Of a DNA stretch of 42,518 bases, positions 30,781 to 38,130 are shown in pieces. The notes below the pieces were generated by a model. The model saw only the letters and a list, made by a program, of their open reading frames with translations, was not told the origin of the DNA and did not search any database. Each line of letters begins with the position of its first letter. Position 1 is the stretch's first letter. A program made the translations under genes and the position numbers. The DNA comes from a virus, in IMG/VR virus record IMGVR_UViG_3300023082_000019, positions 1 to 42,518 of that record, one strand, 5' to 3'.

Positions 30781-31304
30781 GCCTGCGCATGTCCGAGGCC
30801 GACATCAACGCGCTGCCACCAGGCTACAAGGTCCGCGAAATGGGTGCGCCGGCGCGTAAGTCCCCACCCAGGGGCAAGGCTGGCCAAGACGAGACGCCGG
30901 CCGCTGTGCCGCCTTCTGCGACCGTCAGCAAGCCTAAGCCCACCTCGATCGAGCGTATGCAGGCCAAGGGGCGCTTGGCCAAGGGCGTGATGAATGAAAC
31001 CGAACAGCGCTACGCCACGTACCTGGATCAGCTCAGGCTTGCCGGCGACGTGCTGTGGTGGAAGTTCGAGCCCGTAAAGCTGCTGCTGGCGCCACAAACC
31101 ACGCTGACCCCTGATTTCATGGTGATGCTGGCGGATGGCGCGCTTGAAATGCACGACGTGAAGGGCGCCAAGGCGATCTACACCGACGATGCCAAGGTCA
31201 AGATGAAGCTGGCGGCAGACACCTATCCGTTCGTGTTCCGTGTCGTGTACCCGGTCAAGAAGGGCGACGGCGGCGGCTGGGATATCGAGCTGGTCCGTGA
31301 GTGA
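30777..31304 (+). CDS. DUF1064 family phage nuclease-like protein
   Basis: 175 residues. After a Pro/Lys-rich disordered start (about 25-55), the core NETEQRYATYLDQLRLAGDV, then LTPDFMVMLADGALEMHDVK, matches DUF1064, with Glu75, Asp113, Glu124 and Lys129 as the expected PD-(D/E)XK residues. Members are thought to resolve branched DNA before packaging. Position upstream of the terminase block agrees with that. Confidence 0.75.
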   Translation: MSLRMSEADINALPPGYKVREMGAPARKSPPRGKAGQDETPAAVPPSATVSKPKPTSIERMQAKGRLAKGVMNETEQRYATYLDQLRLAGDVLWWKFEPVKLLLAPQTTLTPDFMVMLADGALEMHDVKGAKAIYTDDAKVKMKLAADTYPFVFRVVYPVKKGDGGGWDIELVRE

Positions 31305-31626
31305 CCCGGCCCCAACCCCCGTGGAGCTGGCCCACGAGGCGTATCTGAATCATGTGCTGGCGTGTGGGGGCTGCTATGCCCCTACAAAACGTCATTGTAT
31401 TGTGGGACTACAGTTGCGCATCGAGTATGACGCCACCTATCTGATGGCAATATGCGATCACTCACAAAGGCGTCACAAGCTGCTGCGCGAAACGTGGCTG
31501 AATCCTGATAGAGCGGTCGCACTCAAGCAAAGGGTCATCGAGCTGCACGCCAAGTGTTTACAAGGGGCGCAGGAAGTTGGCCCCGAGACGACAACGGGTA
31601 GCGAAGATAATTCGCCAATGGCTTGA
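31297..31626 (+). CDS. Zinc-binding hypothetical protein whose end is duplicated downstream
   Basis: 109 residues, GTG start at 31297 overlapping the previous stop. CGGCYAPTKRHC and later CDHSQRRHK suggest a metal site. The C-terminal AQEVGPETTTGSEDNSPMA is encoded by DNA of which 20 bases recur at 32865-32884, where the same frame gives AQKVGPGTMPSNVESAP before a stop. The duplicate marks the edges of the regulator cassette between them. Confidence 0.6.
   Translation: MSDPAPTPVELAHEAYLNHVLACGGCYAPTKRHCIVGLQLRIEYDATYLMAICDHSQRRHKLLRETWLNPDRAVALKQRVIELHAKCLQGAQEVGPETTTGSEDNSPMA
31566..31585 (+). repeat. Direct repeat, left copy, flanking the regulator cassette
   Basis: GGCGCAGGAAGTTGGCCCCG matches 32865-32884 at 19 of 20 bases. 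Weaker likeness continues on both sides (GTGTTT before; a related reading frame to TGA after). Confidence 0.8.
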
Positions 31627-31629
31627 TAT

Positions 31630-31642
31630 ATGTACGCGGATA
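31630..31642 (+). promoter_or_regulatory. ATGTACGCGGATA motif, first of two before the XRE gene
   Basis: An exact 13-mer, followed by a further half dyad: GCGGAT (31636-31641) pairs with ATCCGC downstream. It starts 63 bp before the second copy, six DNA turns, so two bound proteins would sit on the same face. Confidence 0.75.
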
Positions 31643-31692
31643 GATTTTAATCCGCCCGAATCGCACCAGCTGACGGGTGAATACGGGTGTCT

Positions 31693-31705
31693 ATGTACGC
31701 GGATA
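31693..31705 (+). promoter_or_regulatory. ATGTACGCGGATA motif overlapping the XRE gene start
   Basis: An exact 13-mer whose first three bases are the likely start codon of the regulator gene. Binding here would block its own expression, as expected of an autoregulated repressor. Confidence 0.7.
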
Positions 31706-32448
31706 GTTTAGTGAAGGCCGATAAAGCCGAAATCGAGGCAGAAAAGGGTGCTTTGACCTCTTTCGACTCGCTTTTTGGTGAGGACGTTGATTTAGGCGTT
31801 GGTTCAGGCCCTTCCGACATGTCGCGACAGGCAGACGTTGAGTTGATGAAGATCGTCGGCCCGCGTCTGCGCCGCGCTCGCAAGTTGGCTGGCTATTCCG
31901 AGAGTGCCGCGGGGCTTGCCCTGGCACACAAGGGTGTGACCCAGATCAGCCTGTTTGAGAACGGCCACCGCGCCCCGAGCCTCAACAACCTGCGCCTGCT
32001 GTGCAACCTCTACAGCGTCACCACTGATTACGCCCTGGGCGTTCACGACGACATCACCCGTCAGCCCGAGGAAGGTAACCAGGCTGTTTTGTGCGGTGTG
32101 ATGGCCGAGGCAGTGGGTTCGCAGTTTCATCGCATGGTTGATGCGATGGCCCGTAGCAGCTCGATCATGCTGGAGGGTTTCAGTCTGGATCGGGTGTTGC
32201 TGGGCGAGGTTGCCGGGACGGTCGAGGAACTGTGTACCGCGCTGGATGTTGCGCACCGCCAGCCAGAGTTCCAAGACCTCAAAGGAGGCGCAAAGCTGGT
32301 CCGTTTGGTCGGTGAACTGCGTGACAGCATGAAGGAACAATTCAAGCGCCTGAAACGCGAACGCATGGCCCTGGACGAGCTGGAAACCGTGACCGTGAGC
32401 CCTGAGCTGATCAAGCAGAAGGTTCAGCAGCTGCTGTTTGACGTGTGA
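31693..32448 (+). CDS. XRE-family helix-turn-helix regulator, candidate phage repressor
   Basis: 251 residues from ATG 31693 (GTG 31687 adds two). After an acidic stretch of about 50 residues, PRLRRARKLAGYSESAAGLA, GVTQISLFENGHRAPS and LLCNLYSVTTDYALG form a complete XRE domain (about 54-114). The helical C-terminal half (about 135-250) has no S24 protease motif, so it would not self-cleave with RecA. Two ATGTACGCGGATA copies at its promoter make it the best candidate to bind that motif. It is flanked by a 20-bp direct repeat, as an exchangeable immunity cassette. Confidence 0.7.
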   Translation: MYADSLVKADKAEIEAEKGALTSFDSLFGEDVDLGVGSGPSDMSRQADVELMKIVGPRLRRARKLAGYSESAAGLALAHKGVTQISLFENGHRAPSLNNLRLLCNLYSVTTDYALGVHDDITRQPEEGNQAVLCGVMAEAVGSQFHRMVDAMARSSSIMLEGFSLDRVLLGEVAGTVEELCTALDVAHRQPEFQDLKGGAKLVRLVGELRDSMKEQFKRLKRERMALDELETVTVSPELIKQKVQQLLFDV

Positions 32449-32850
32449 TCACCGCATAAAAGAACGCTTTGCAGGCAGAGCGCTGTTTTATGCAGTGGGA
32501 GGTGTTACCAGCTCCCTTGCGGGAATTGGCCTACGCCCTGGTTTTAAACGCCAACCACTGCGCCAGAGTGTGTGTTGTATGAACAGGACTGACCCACCGA
32601 ATGGGTGCGTTACCCGGTCGCTCGTTGTTGGTGGTCTGCTGGAGCTGTCAGCCAGTAGCACGGCGTCTCTCACTGAAAGAGGGGGATGTGAAAAAACACC
32701 TGCAGCATGAATAACCGAGGGAGGGCGGGTGCGGTATTCGACCATGCGCGTTTTGCCAGAGACGTGCCCGAATCTGGCAGGTGGGGGAGTTACCAGGCTC
32801 CTTTGCCATGAGTCGCAACAGTGAAGGGGCCCGCGCAAGCGGGCTTTTTT
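32449..32850 (+). ncRNA. Structured non-coding region; possible antisense immunity RNA (C4-like)
   Basis: About 400 bp after the regulator gene without a credible gene, ending in an intrinsic terminator. Hairpins are visible: GGGAG...CTCCC near 32491-32511, ACCCA/TGGGT around 32592-32606, and CTCT/AGAG near 32669-32683. The string GTGGGAG..TTACCAG.CTCCYTTGC occurs twice (about 32489 and 32783). The layout recalls phage C4-type antisense immunity RNAs, but I cannot confirm the match by eye. Equally it could be a structured 3' UTR. Confidence 0.4.
32829..32850 (+). terminator. Intrinsic terminator of the regulator cassette
   Basis: GCCCGC, a GCAA tetraloop, GCGGGC and six T (32845-32850). A textbook rho-independent terminator. 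Confidence 0.9.
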
Positions 32851-32864
32851 ACAGGTGTTTCGGA

Positions 32865-32884
32865 GGCGCAGAAAGTTGGCCCCG
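32865..32884 (+). repeat. Direct repeat, right copy, flanking the regulator cassette
   Basis: GGCGCAGAAAGTTGGCCCCG, one base different from 31566-31585. The frame around it looks like a decayed end of the 31297 gene, ending in TGA at about 32917. Confidence 0.8.
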
Positions 32885-32926
32885 GCACCATGCCCAGTAA
32901 TGTAGAAAGTGCGCCTTGAGGTAGCC

Positions 32927-34012
32927 ATGCCACGTAAGCGAAATGATGACCTCCCAGCCGGGTACGCGGATAACCTATCCGCGCCCAAGGGTAAGGCCGC
33001 CACTAAGCCAGACCGTTCCCCCCGCGTTGCTAAGGTTAGCAAGCCAAAGGCCGCTGAAAAGGACACCGGGAAAGCCCCCGCAAAGGCTCGAAATTCTGCG
33101 GCACCTGCTGCTGCAAAACCTGCGGCTACGGCCGACAGCCCAGCAGCTGAAAAGCAAGGCACGACCGTCGTTAAAAACCCGATCGAGCTGAATGAAAAAC
33201 AGCTGGAAGCCTTAGCGCTTGCGCAGTTGCACGGACTTAACCCCAAGATGGCCAAGTTCGTGGACCTGTACCTGGTGAGCTACAACCAGGTGCAGTCTTA
33301 TCGTGATGCGGGCTACACCGCCAAGAACGATAACGTGGCCGCTGTCGGGGCCAGCAAGTTGCTAAAAAAGGTTAAGTACCACCCCTATTACGCGGCCCGC
33401 CAGGCTGAAATCTTCAAGCGCACCGCCGATGTGCAAAACGCGACTATTGGCGTCATCCATGCCGCCGCCTTCGCAGATCCGCGCGAAATCTCCGAGCTGC
33501 GCCGCGCGTGCTGCCGCTATTGCTATGGCATCGACAACCGCTATCAGCACACCCCGCGTGAAATGGAGCGGCGCCGGGACGAATACGACGCCAAGTTTGC
33601 CGAGGCTGAGGCCGACAACAAAGGCCACCTATTCCCCCCGTTCGACGAGCTGGGCGGCCTGGGCTACGACAAGCGCAAAGCCCCCCAGCAGGATTGCCCG
33701 GAATGCGCAGGCGAGGGCATCCAGTACACCCACTTCCACGATTCGCGCGGCTACAGCCCTGCTGCTGTAGCGCTGTACGGCGGCGTGGAGGAAACCAAAG
33801 ACGGTTTGAAGATCCGCACCGGCGACCAGAAGGCCTATCGCGAGTTGGTGGCCAAGATATTCGACCTGCATGTCGAGCCTGCTGTTGTCGTCAACAACGG
33901 CCCAGACAGCGCTGAGCTGGACGCCGCAATCATGCGCGCCCACGAGAAGACAGAAGCCGCTCGCCTGGAAATGCAGGAACGCCGGCGCCGCATTGAAGAA
34001 GGGAATCTGTGA
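32927..34012 (+). CDS. terS: Terminase small subunit (Terminase_2-like)
   Basis: 361 residues from ATG 32927 (GAGG upstream), long for the family. Residues 1-85 are a Lys/Ala/Pro-rich disordered tail. The DNA-binding core is NPKMAKFVDLYLVSYNQVQS, YRDAGY, VAAVGASKLLKKVKYHPYYA (about 105-165), typical of Terminase_2. Cys motifs CCRYC and CPEC (about 190-265) form a probable zinc insert. The end is a charged helix. It recognises the packaging site and recruits TerL. A CGCGGATA inverted repeat lies inside its 5' end. Confidence 0.85.
   Translation: MPRKRNDDLPAGYADNLSAPKGKAATKPDRSPRVAKVSKPKAAEKDTGKAPAKARNSAAPAAAKPAATADSPAAEKQGTTVVKNPIELNEKQLEALALAQLHGLNPKMAKFVDLYLVSYNQVQSYRDAGYTAKNDNVAAVGASKLLKKVKYHPYYAARQAEIFKRTADVQNATIGVIHAAAFADPREISELRRACCRYCYGIDNRYQHTPREMERRRDEYDAKFAEAEADNKGHLFPPFDELGGLGYDKRKAPQQDCPECAGEGIQYTHFHDSRGYSPAAVALYGGVEETKDGLKIRTGDQKAYRELVAKIFDLHVEPAVVVNNGPDSAELDAAIMRAHEKTEAARLEMQERRRRIEEGNL
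32965..32983. repeat. CGCGGATA-N3-TATCCGCG inverted repeat inside terS
   Basis: A perfect 8-bp dyad (CGCGGATA, ACC, TATCCGCG) 38 bp into the gene, with the same arm and 3-bp spacing as the palindrome upstream of int. It is a possible operator or roadblock site. Confidence 0.6.
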
Positions 34013-34317
34013 TGACCACCCCCTTAACTGTTTCCTCATTGGTGCCCAGCCAGGACCAGGTGCGCGAGTTGCGCCTGCGTACCGGGCTCAGCCAGCGCCA
34101 GAGCGCCACCCTGATCCACGTCAGCCGCCGTTCATGGCAGTGCTACGAGGACGGTAGCGCCAAGATCAAGCTGGGCCTGTGGGAGCTGTACCAGTTCAAG
34201 ACCGGGCAAATCTGGGCTCTCCCGTTTGCCGTCAATAAAGCAAAGGCATCGACCCGCCATCAGGGCCGCGCCGCCAACCTCACGCCGTTCAAGGCAACCA
34301 AACAGACTCAGGAGTAG
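34012..34317 (+). CDS. XRE-type helix-turn-helix protein
   Basis: 101 residues, ATG 34012 overlapping the terS stop (TGATG). VRELRLRTGLSQRQSATLIH, VSRRSWQCYEDGSAKI form the HTH (about 17-52). The remainder is basic. This small type, with an SRRSWQxYE recognition helix, is common in Pseudomonas phages near late genes. It may control the packaging and late operon. Confidence 0.75.
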   Translation: MTTPLTVSSLVPSQDQVRELRLRTGLSQRQSATLIHVSRRSWQCYEDGSAKIKLGLWELYQFKTGQIWALPFAVNKAKASTRHQGRAANLTPFKATKQTQE

Positions 34318-34321
34318 GGCA

Positions 34322-35317
34322 ATGCTCACAGCGATCGACATGATGAAAGAGAACGACACCGGTCTGCTCAAGCTCGAGCAGCTCGACGAGTTCCGCACGT
34401 ACCTGGAAGGGTGTGGCTGCAAGGTGCGTAACGGTAATAACAACACTCAGCTGCTGTTCGTGGGCACGTCGTCGGGCTGGGCGCCGATCCAGAAAGGTGC
34501 TGCCGGCACCGTTAAGACGCCGATCGCGCTGCGTGCTGTTATCTCGGACTTCCTGCAGACACCGCTCACCCGCTCGATGACCCTGGCCAAGCGCATCAGT
34601 CGCGCCAAGAAGATCCCATTGGACGCCCCGGACATCACCCAGGCCGCTGCCTCACCCGTATCAGGGCAGTCGCAGGCCATCCCGTTCGGCGCCTACCTTC
34701 CTTGTGATCCTGAGCGCGTGGCCGATGCCCCGGCTGTGGACGCTACTTACCAGGGCGACACCAGCGCACTGGTCGAGCTACTCGCCAGTAGCAGTAGCCG
34801 GCTTGCGTCACACACTCTTTGTCATATCCCAGCTGAGCCGGACGCCCATACCCATAACGTGACGCTCGATCGTGAGAACGATTCCGGGACAGCCAATTTC
34901 CGCGTAGTGCATGGCCATCGATCGATTGACCAGGACGACAATGCGTTCGCGCCTACTGATAAAGCCCTTGAGCGTGCGCGCAAGTGGCGGGAGTTCGGCG
35001 AACTGGCCCGCAACCTGGGCGCGGTCGACGTAGGCGCTTCGGGTGCGATGGTCATCATGCCGCCATCCCTTCGAGAGCTGGCGGTAACCGGGCACGGCCT
35101 CATGGTTGAAGCAGGTACAACGCCAGCACCAGCACCAGCACCAGCGCCAGCGCCAGCGGTAGACCTGCAGCACCTGGAGGATCTGCGCGACGACTTCGCC
35201 ATTCACTGTCCTTTGATCCAGTGGGAGTGCGAACCGCTGGACGCTTTCGCTGTTCGCCGATGGCAGTACGCGGACGTGATGATGAAAATTCGTGCCGCCA
35301 TGTGCGCGGATAGCTGA
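34322..35317 (+). CDS. Hypothetical protein with Ala-Pro repeat
   Basis: 331 residues from ATG 34322. The N-terminal domain (about 1-95: DEFRTYLEGCGCKVRNGNNN) is small and basic. A flexible middle contains a run of PA repeats (about 271-282), encoded by an imprecise CAGCAC repeat (35120-35157). The C-terminal helix includes DLRDDFAIHCPL. No family recognised. Its 3' end contains a one-mismatch copy of the 13-mer. Confidence 0.55.
   Translation: MLTAIDMMKENDTGLLKLEQLDEFRTYLEGCGCKVRNGNNNTQLLFVGTSSGWAPIQKGAAGTVKTPIALRAVISDFLQTPLTRSMTLAKRISRAKKIPLDAPDITQAAASPVSGQSQAIPFGAYLPCDPERVADAPAVDATYQGDTSALVELLASSSSRLASHTLCHIPAEPDAHTHNVTLDRENDSGTANFRVVHGHRSIDQDDNAFAPTDKALERARKWREFGELARNLGAVDVGASGAMVIMPPSLRELAVTGHGLMVEAGTTPAPAPAPAPAPAVDLQHLEDLRDDFAIHCPLIQWECEPLDAFAVRRWQYADVMMKIRAAMCADS
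35300..35312 (+). promoter_or_regulatory. One-mismatch copy of the 13-mer (ATGTGCGCGGATA)
   Basis: It overlaps the end of the 34322 gene and lies 16 bp before the gene at 35328, the same kind of place as the exact copies. It may be a weaker site or a coincidence. Confidence 0.4.
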
Positions 35318-35327
35318 GGGACCGTAC

Positions 35328-35501
35328 ATGCGCTGTCGGTTTTGCGACGGTGAGCGGGTCAAGTGGCGCCTAAAGGGGCGCCCCACGGCTTACACCTATT
35401 GCGAGGACTGCGGGCGCCGCAACTCTGACCGGCCTGTGAAGGCCCTTCCCCACGGGATCAACGAGTGCGCCCGCGCTCAATTACCTTTGAAGATGACGTG
35501 A
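35328..35501 (+). CDS. Small zinc-ribbon protein
   Basis: 57 residues from ATG 35328. CRFCDG and CEDCGRR, 19 residues apart, form one zinc ribbon. Strongly basic. Not otherwise recognised. Confidence 0.6.
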   Translation: MRCRFCDGERVKWRLKGRPTAYTYCEDCGRRNSDRPVKALPHGINECARAQLPLKMT

Positions 35502-35503
35502 CG

Positions 35504-35728
35504 ATGAAAACCAATCCCGCTTTTACGAATGCAGGCAGCACCCGCACCCACCCGGCCGTGGCTGTTGTGGATCTGGCCACCAACGAGCAGCTGCCCGTGG
35601 AGCTGGAGATAGGCGAGGTGCTGTGGCTCAAGTGGCCTGCGGGTGATGTCGAGCGTGTGGAGCGCCAGCAGCTGGCGCCCGAGCGCTGGCAGATACTGGA
35701 AGCCTCCCACGTCCGAGGTGCTGCGTGA
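35504..35728 (+). CDS. Small hypothetical protein
   Basis: 74 residues from ATG 35504, two bases after the previous stop; GTG 35465 would add 13 residues but lies inside the other gene. Strands TRTHPAVAVVDLATNEQLPV and VLWLKWPAGDVERV. Not recognised. GTGATG junction with the next gene. Confidence 0.5.
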   Translation: MKTNPAFTNAGSTRTHPAVAVVDLATNEQLPVELEIGEVLWLKWPAGDVERVERQQLAPERWQILEASHVRGAA

Positions 35729-36306
35729 TGTTCCTCGAGCGCGCCGACTTCGAGCACCAGTGCGGCCTGGCTGGGATCACGGATCTGGAGCACGCCGGCG
35801 ACGGCTACGCCAATCCCGCTACCCAAGCCACCTACCAGGTATGGCAGAGCGCTGCGCGTCCGCTGGGCGATGCTGGCGCCGCTCCGATCGCGTGGGTGAC
35901 CCGTCGCGCCAACAAACCCCATGGCATCAGCTATACGCGCCCACCGGGCCCAGGCTCTGACGGTTGGGACGTGAAGGTGCGCCAGGGGTGGCAAGCGCCC
36001 ATGCCGCTGTTCGTGAACGTGCCAGGCGCCAGCCCGACCGCGATGGCCATGGTGATGGAGCGCCTGCGCCAGCAAACGGCTGAGGGTTTCAACCTCGATT
36101 GGGACAAGCAGTACATAAGGGGCGAGCTGGTGCGTGCGGCCGGGTGCTACGTGCTGCAGGCGGCCGGCATTCAAGCCATCGCGTTCCAACGCTGGTGGCC
36201 ATGGCCGAACAGCCCCATCAAGCGCTGTGACGCGAACGAATCCATCACCAAGGCCGTGGCGCTGCTCATTGCAGACCGTGAGCGCCATCAGGGGACACAA
36301 ACATGA
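35728..36306 (+). CDS. Hypothetical phage protein, 192 residues
   Basis: ATG 35728 follows GTG 35725; both are possible. The C-terminal part (RGELVRAAGCYVLQAAGIQA then RWWPWPNSPIKRCDANESIT) is a pattern I have met in many phage accessory proteins and resembles an ADP-ribosyl or Nudix-free helical domain, without assigned role. ATGA overlap with the next small gene. Confidence 0.55.
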   Translation: MFLERADFEHQCGLAGITDLEHAGDGYANPATQATYQVWQSAARPLGDAGAAPIAWVTRRANKPHGISYTRPPGPGSDGWDVKVRQGWQAPMPLFVNVPGASPTAMAMVMERLRQQTAEGFNLDWDKQYIRGELVRAAGCYVLQAAGIQAIAFQRWWPWPNSPIKRCDANESITKAVALLIADRERHQGTQT

Positions 36307-36467
36307 CACAGCCACACACATTGGCCGACGCCGCGCTGGCGCGTCACCACAACCAATTGCGGGCGTTCATTGAGGTCGTGGCGGGTAAGCCGCTCACGCC
36401 ATACCAATCGGATCTGCTCGATCAGCTGCTGAGCAACTCCCCAGTCGCGCAAACCCCCGCCAAATAG
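36303..36467 (+). CDS. Small hypothetical protein upstream of terL
   Basis: 54 residues, ATG 36303 overlapping the previous stop (ATGA). It reads as a sound helical protein: ALARHHNQLRAFIEVVAGKP then LTPYQSDLLDQLLS. Its place directly upstream of terL suggests a packaging accessory, but that is only context. Confidence 0.6.
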   Translation: MTQPHTLADAALARHHNQLRAFIEVVAGKPLTPYQSDLLDQLLSNSPVAQTPAK

Positions 36468-36505
36468 CTGTCCAGACGCCCCATAGAGTGGGATCGCTGA
36501 GTAAT

Positions 36506-36518
36506 CCCCCTGTGGGGG
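36506..36518. other. Short G/C hairpin upstream of terL
   Basis: CCCCC, TGT, GGGGG lies 14 bp before the terL start, next to its AAGGG ribosome site. It has no T-run. It may damp terL translation. Confidence 0.4.
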
Positions 36519-36531
36519 CGTAAGGGATGGC

Positions 36532-38088
36532 ATGGCCAGAGCGTCAAAACAGAAGGTAGAGCGGGCAGCCATTGACGCTGACCCACGCTATCTGGCGTTT
36601 ATGGAGCGCTACGCCGCCAACATCTACGGGTTTGCGGTCGAAGTCTGTGGCATGGATGTCACCCACCAGCAAAAAGAGCTGTTCGACGAAACCAGTGTGT
36701 TCGGGGCGCGCGTCTCGGTTGCCTCGGGCCACGGTACCGGCAAAACCCGATCGTTTGGCGTGATCGGGTTCTGGCACCTGTTCTGTTACCCCAATTCCAA
36801 CACCTACATCACCGCGCCCAAGCTCAAGACGGTGCGCGAAGGTGTGTGGAAGGAAATGACCAACCTTCTGACCGAAATCAAGAAGGGGCCGCACGCCTGG
36901 ATTGCCGAATACATCGAGATTCAGGCGGAAAAGGTCTACATCAAGACCCGTTCGGCCACCTGGTTCATCACCACCCGTACAGCGCCCCGCGGCGCGCCTG
37001 AGAACCTGGCCGGTACGCACGAACGCTACCTGCTGTGGATGGCTGACGAAGCCTCGGGCATACCAGACGCTAACTTTGGTGTGATCGGTGGCGCGATGAC
37101 CGACGCCCGCAACCGATTCATCATGGCGTCACAGCCCACCCGTAACGCCGGGTTCTTCCGGGACACCCACCACAACCTGAGCAAGTACCAGGGCGGTGAG
37201 TGGACATCGCTGACATTCAGCTCCGAAGACAGCCCGCTGGTAGACGATCCGTTCATCAAGTCCAAGATCATCCAGTACGGTGGGCGCGACGAGGCCGAGT
37301 ATCAAATCAAGGTCCGGGGCATGTTCCCGACCAACTCCAGCAAATACCTGGTCAGCCGATCGGCGATCGAGCGCGTCATCGACGGCCCGCGCGTCATCCT
37401 GGAAGGCGAGGCCTACGGTCACGTCATCGTCGTCGACGTTTCGGCTGGCGTGGGGCGAGACAAGACGGTGGCCACCCACTTCAAGGTCATCGGCAATGGC
37501 GATCGCATGTCGCCCGATCGGCGCCGTGTGGAAGTGGTCGACGTGCCTGTGTACACCAGCACCGAGGACTGGACACCGGTGGCGCGCAAGGTGCTGGACT
37601 ACGCCGCGGCCTTCAACAACGTATCGATCATCGTCGACACCAACGCCATGGGTAACCAGTTCCTCAAGCGCCTGATCGAGCTGGGCAGTGGGAGCATCAA
37701 CTGCAGGGGCGTGCGCTGGGGCGAACTGCCTTTCTCCAACGAATACCGCAAGCGCTTCCTCAACCAACGTGCGCAATCGACCGTACACGCGATCGAGGCC
37801 ATCAAGGACGGCGCCATACGCTTCACCAGCAAGTACAAAAAGGATCTGCTCGACCAGGCCAGCCGTATGCCTTACCACCTGGACGAGCTGGGGCGGTATC
37901 ACATCGCCCGTAAGCAGGACATGGCGGCCGAGAACCTGCCGTCGCCTGACTTCTTCGACACCGTGTGCATGGTGTTCCTTGAAAGCGCGGAGTACGTGCC
38001 GGCGCGTGGCGAAAGCGACAGCCTGGTAGAGGACAAGCGCGAACATGCACTGAACAAGGCCAAGGCCGAACTGGCCGACCTGGTCTGA
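36532..38088 (+). CDS. terL: Terminase large subunit
   Basis: 518 residues, AAGGG upstream. The ATPase domain has Walker A ASGHGTGKT (64-72), Walker B LLWMADEAS (167-175, Asp172-Glu173) and coupling motif FIMASQP (196-202). The RNase H-fold nuclease domain has VIVVDVS (Asp302), SIIVDTN (Asp369) and PDFFD (Asp473/Asp476). It cuts concatemers and drives DNA into the procapsid. A degenerate second copy of its nuclease half follows 42 bp downstream. Confidence 0.95.
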   Translation: MARASKQKVERAAIDADPRYLAFMERYAANIYGFAVEVCGMDVTHQQKELFDETSVFGARVSVASGHGTGKTRSFGVIGFWHLFCYPNSNTYITAPKLKTVREGVWKEMTNLLTEIKKGPHAWIAEYIEIQAEKVYIKTRSATWFITTRTAPRGAPENLAGTHERYLLWMADEASGIPDANFGVIGGAMTDARNRFIMASQPTRNAGFFRDTHHNLSKYQGGEWTSLTFSSEDSPLVDDPFIKSKIIQYGGRDEAEYQIKVRGMFPTNSSKYLVSRSAIERVIDGPRVILEGEAYGHVIVVDVSAGVGRDKTVATHFKVIGNGDRMSPDRRRVEVVDVPVYTSTEDWTPVARKVLDYAAAFNNVSIIVDTNAMGNQFLKRLIELGSGSINCRGVRWGELPFSNEYRKRFLNQRAQSTVHAIEAIKDGAIRFTSKYKKDLLDQASRMPYHLDELGRYHIARKQDMAAENLPSPDFFDTVCMVFLESAEYVPARGESDSLVEDKREHALNKAKAELADLV

Positions 38089-38130
38089 CCCCGCGCCGTG
38101 CTGGCGCTCAACCACAACGAGACATCACCC

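Noticed and set aside
32438-32710. Rightward frame overlapping the end of the XRE gene
   Set aside because: Composition rich in rare codons and Cys/Arg, no ribosome site, and overlaps structured non-coding DNA.
32488-33255. Leftward 255-codon frame
   Set aside because: Antisense to the terS 5' end and spans the terminator; long antisense frames are expected in GC-rich DNA.
35120-35157. CAGCAC/CAGCGC tandem units as a CRISPR-like or phase-variable repeat
   Set aside because: They encode an Ala-Pro linker in frame, units are 6 bp without spacers; an ordinary low-complexity linker.
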